Made by a program: the position numbers and the translations under genes. Below the pieces are notes generated by a model, which saw only the letters and a program-made list of their open reading frames with translations, was not told where the DNA came from and made no database searches. This document shows positions 63,963 to 64,000 of a stretch of DNA of 64,000 bases, in pieces. Source of the DNA: a virus. Position 1 is the stretch's first letter; the number at the start of each line of letters is the position of its first letter. The DNA is taken from positions 1 to 64,000 of IMG/VR virus record IMGVR_UViG_3300028800_000010. One strand, 5' to 3'.

Positions 63963-64000
63963 ATGCGAAAGGCTCTTGCCCTTCTTGCGCTCCTGTTCGC
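63963..64000 (+). CDS. Start of a signal-peptide protein, cut by the window end
   Basis: ATG 63963 after AGGAGAAATCGCA. Only the first 12 codons are present: RKALALLALLF, the hydrophobic core of a signal peptide. The 13 bases ATGAGGAGAAATC before it (63947-63959) also occur at 11-23 before the first gene, so both genes share a leader and are likely relatives or co-regulated. Confidence 0.55.
   Translation, partial: MRKALALLALLF

Noticed and set aside
1-64000. Host chromosome flanks
   Set aside because: No housekeeping genes or rRNA. Phage genes lie on both sides of the tRNA half, so it reads as attP rather than attL or attR.

Overview
The window looks like most of the genome of a temperate, probably short-tailed (podovirus-like) phage of an Acidobacteriota host. 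Virion, packaging, lysis, integration and early genes are all phage-type and I see no host housekeeping block. The host guess rests on two signal-peptide proteins (28754-29539, minus; 52711-53133, plus) that read like secreted proteins of Terriglobia-type Acidobacteriota, on the 'A-Q' signal-peptidase sites of several exported proteins, and on high GC. I see no DNA polymerase, primase, replicative helicase or phage RNA polymerase. A cluster of DnaA-box-like sequences near 49.5 kb suggests use of host replication.

Layout. 0-5 kb: SGNH-hydrolase fibre-like protein, small holin-like membrane proteins, an outer-membrane-type beta protein and a SleB-like endolysin. 5-15.6 kb: portal, scaffold-like protein, major capsid protein, a secreted Fn3-like protein and head/neck proteins. 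15.7-21.3 kb: very large tail/neck protein, a second tail protein, small zinc-ribbon proteins and a glycosyltransferase-like protein. 21.3-28.7 kb: three tandem genes that look like ejection (internal virion) proteins. The first ends in a Hint auto-processing domain and appears to be interrupted near its start by a LAGLIDADG homing endonuclease gene on the other strand. 28.7-32.3 kb: an AT-richer moron (minus) and a polyvalent protein carrying RelA/SpoT-like, 2H-phosphoesterase-like and zeta-kinase-like domains. 32.3-36.3 kb: small leftward regulators, a 395-bp repeat-bearing divergent region, then small and large terminase.

36.3-46.9 kb is a long leftward operon: J-domain protein, a Dam-type methylase broken at an 11-bp G tract, a Gp37/Gp68-family (DUF5131) protein, a receiver-like protein, a BCS1-type AAA+ ATPase, an excisionase-like HTH, a cold-shock-like protein, GroEL and GroES, and small secreted or zinc proteins. 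47-51.3 kb holds two further leftward groups: an HD (ppGpp-hydrolase-like) protein, a DUF1064 nuclease-like protein, an OmpR-type winged HTH and typical small phage proteins. 51.4-53.4 kb is the integration module: tyrosine integrase, a secreted conversion protein, then a tRNA-Met 3' half flanked by direct repeats, read as attP. 53.4-62.2 kb carries a minus-strand DNA-binding-like protein and a cytosine-methylase-like protein containing a perfect 16-bp inverted repeat, plus a rightward early operon with a Fis-type HTH, a second P4-type integrase, an ASCH protein and many small zinc proteins. 62.2-64 kb: another signal-peptide fibre-like protein and the start of the next one.

Regulation. A 17-bp inverted repeat, TATGACA-N3-TGTCATA, recurs with few mismatches at 3425, 47031, 49364, 51370 and 54618. 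At 47031 it overlaps the -35 box of the promoter of the chaperonin operon, and at 51370 it abuts the integrase promoter. A single phage regulator probably controls lysis, chaperonin, replication and integration units. The most unusual parts are the Hint-tailed ejection protein with its apparent AUU start beside a homing endonuclease, the three-domain polyvalent effector together with a separate alarmone-hydrolase-like HD protein, the phage GroES-GroEL pair, and this shared operator.
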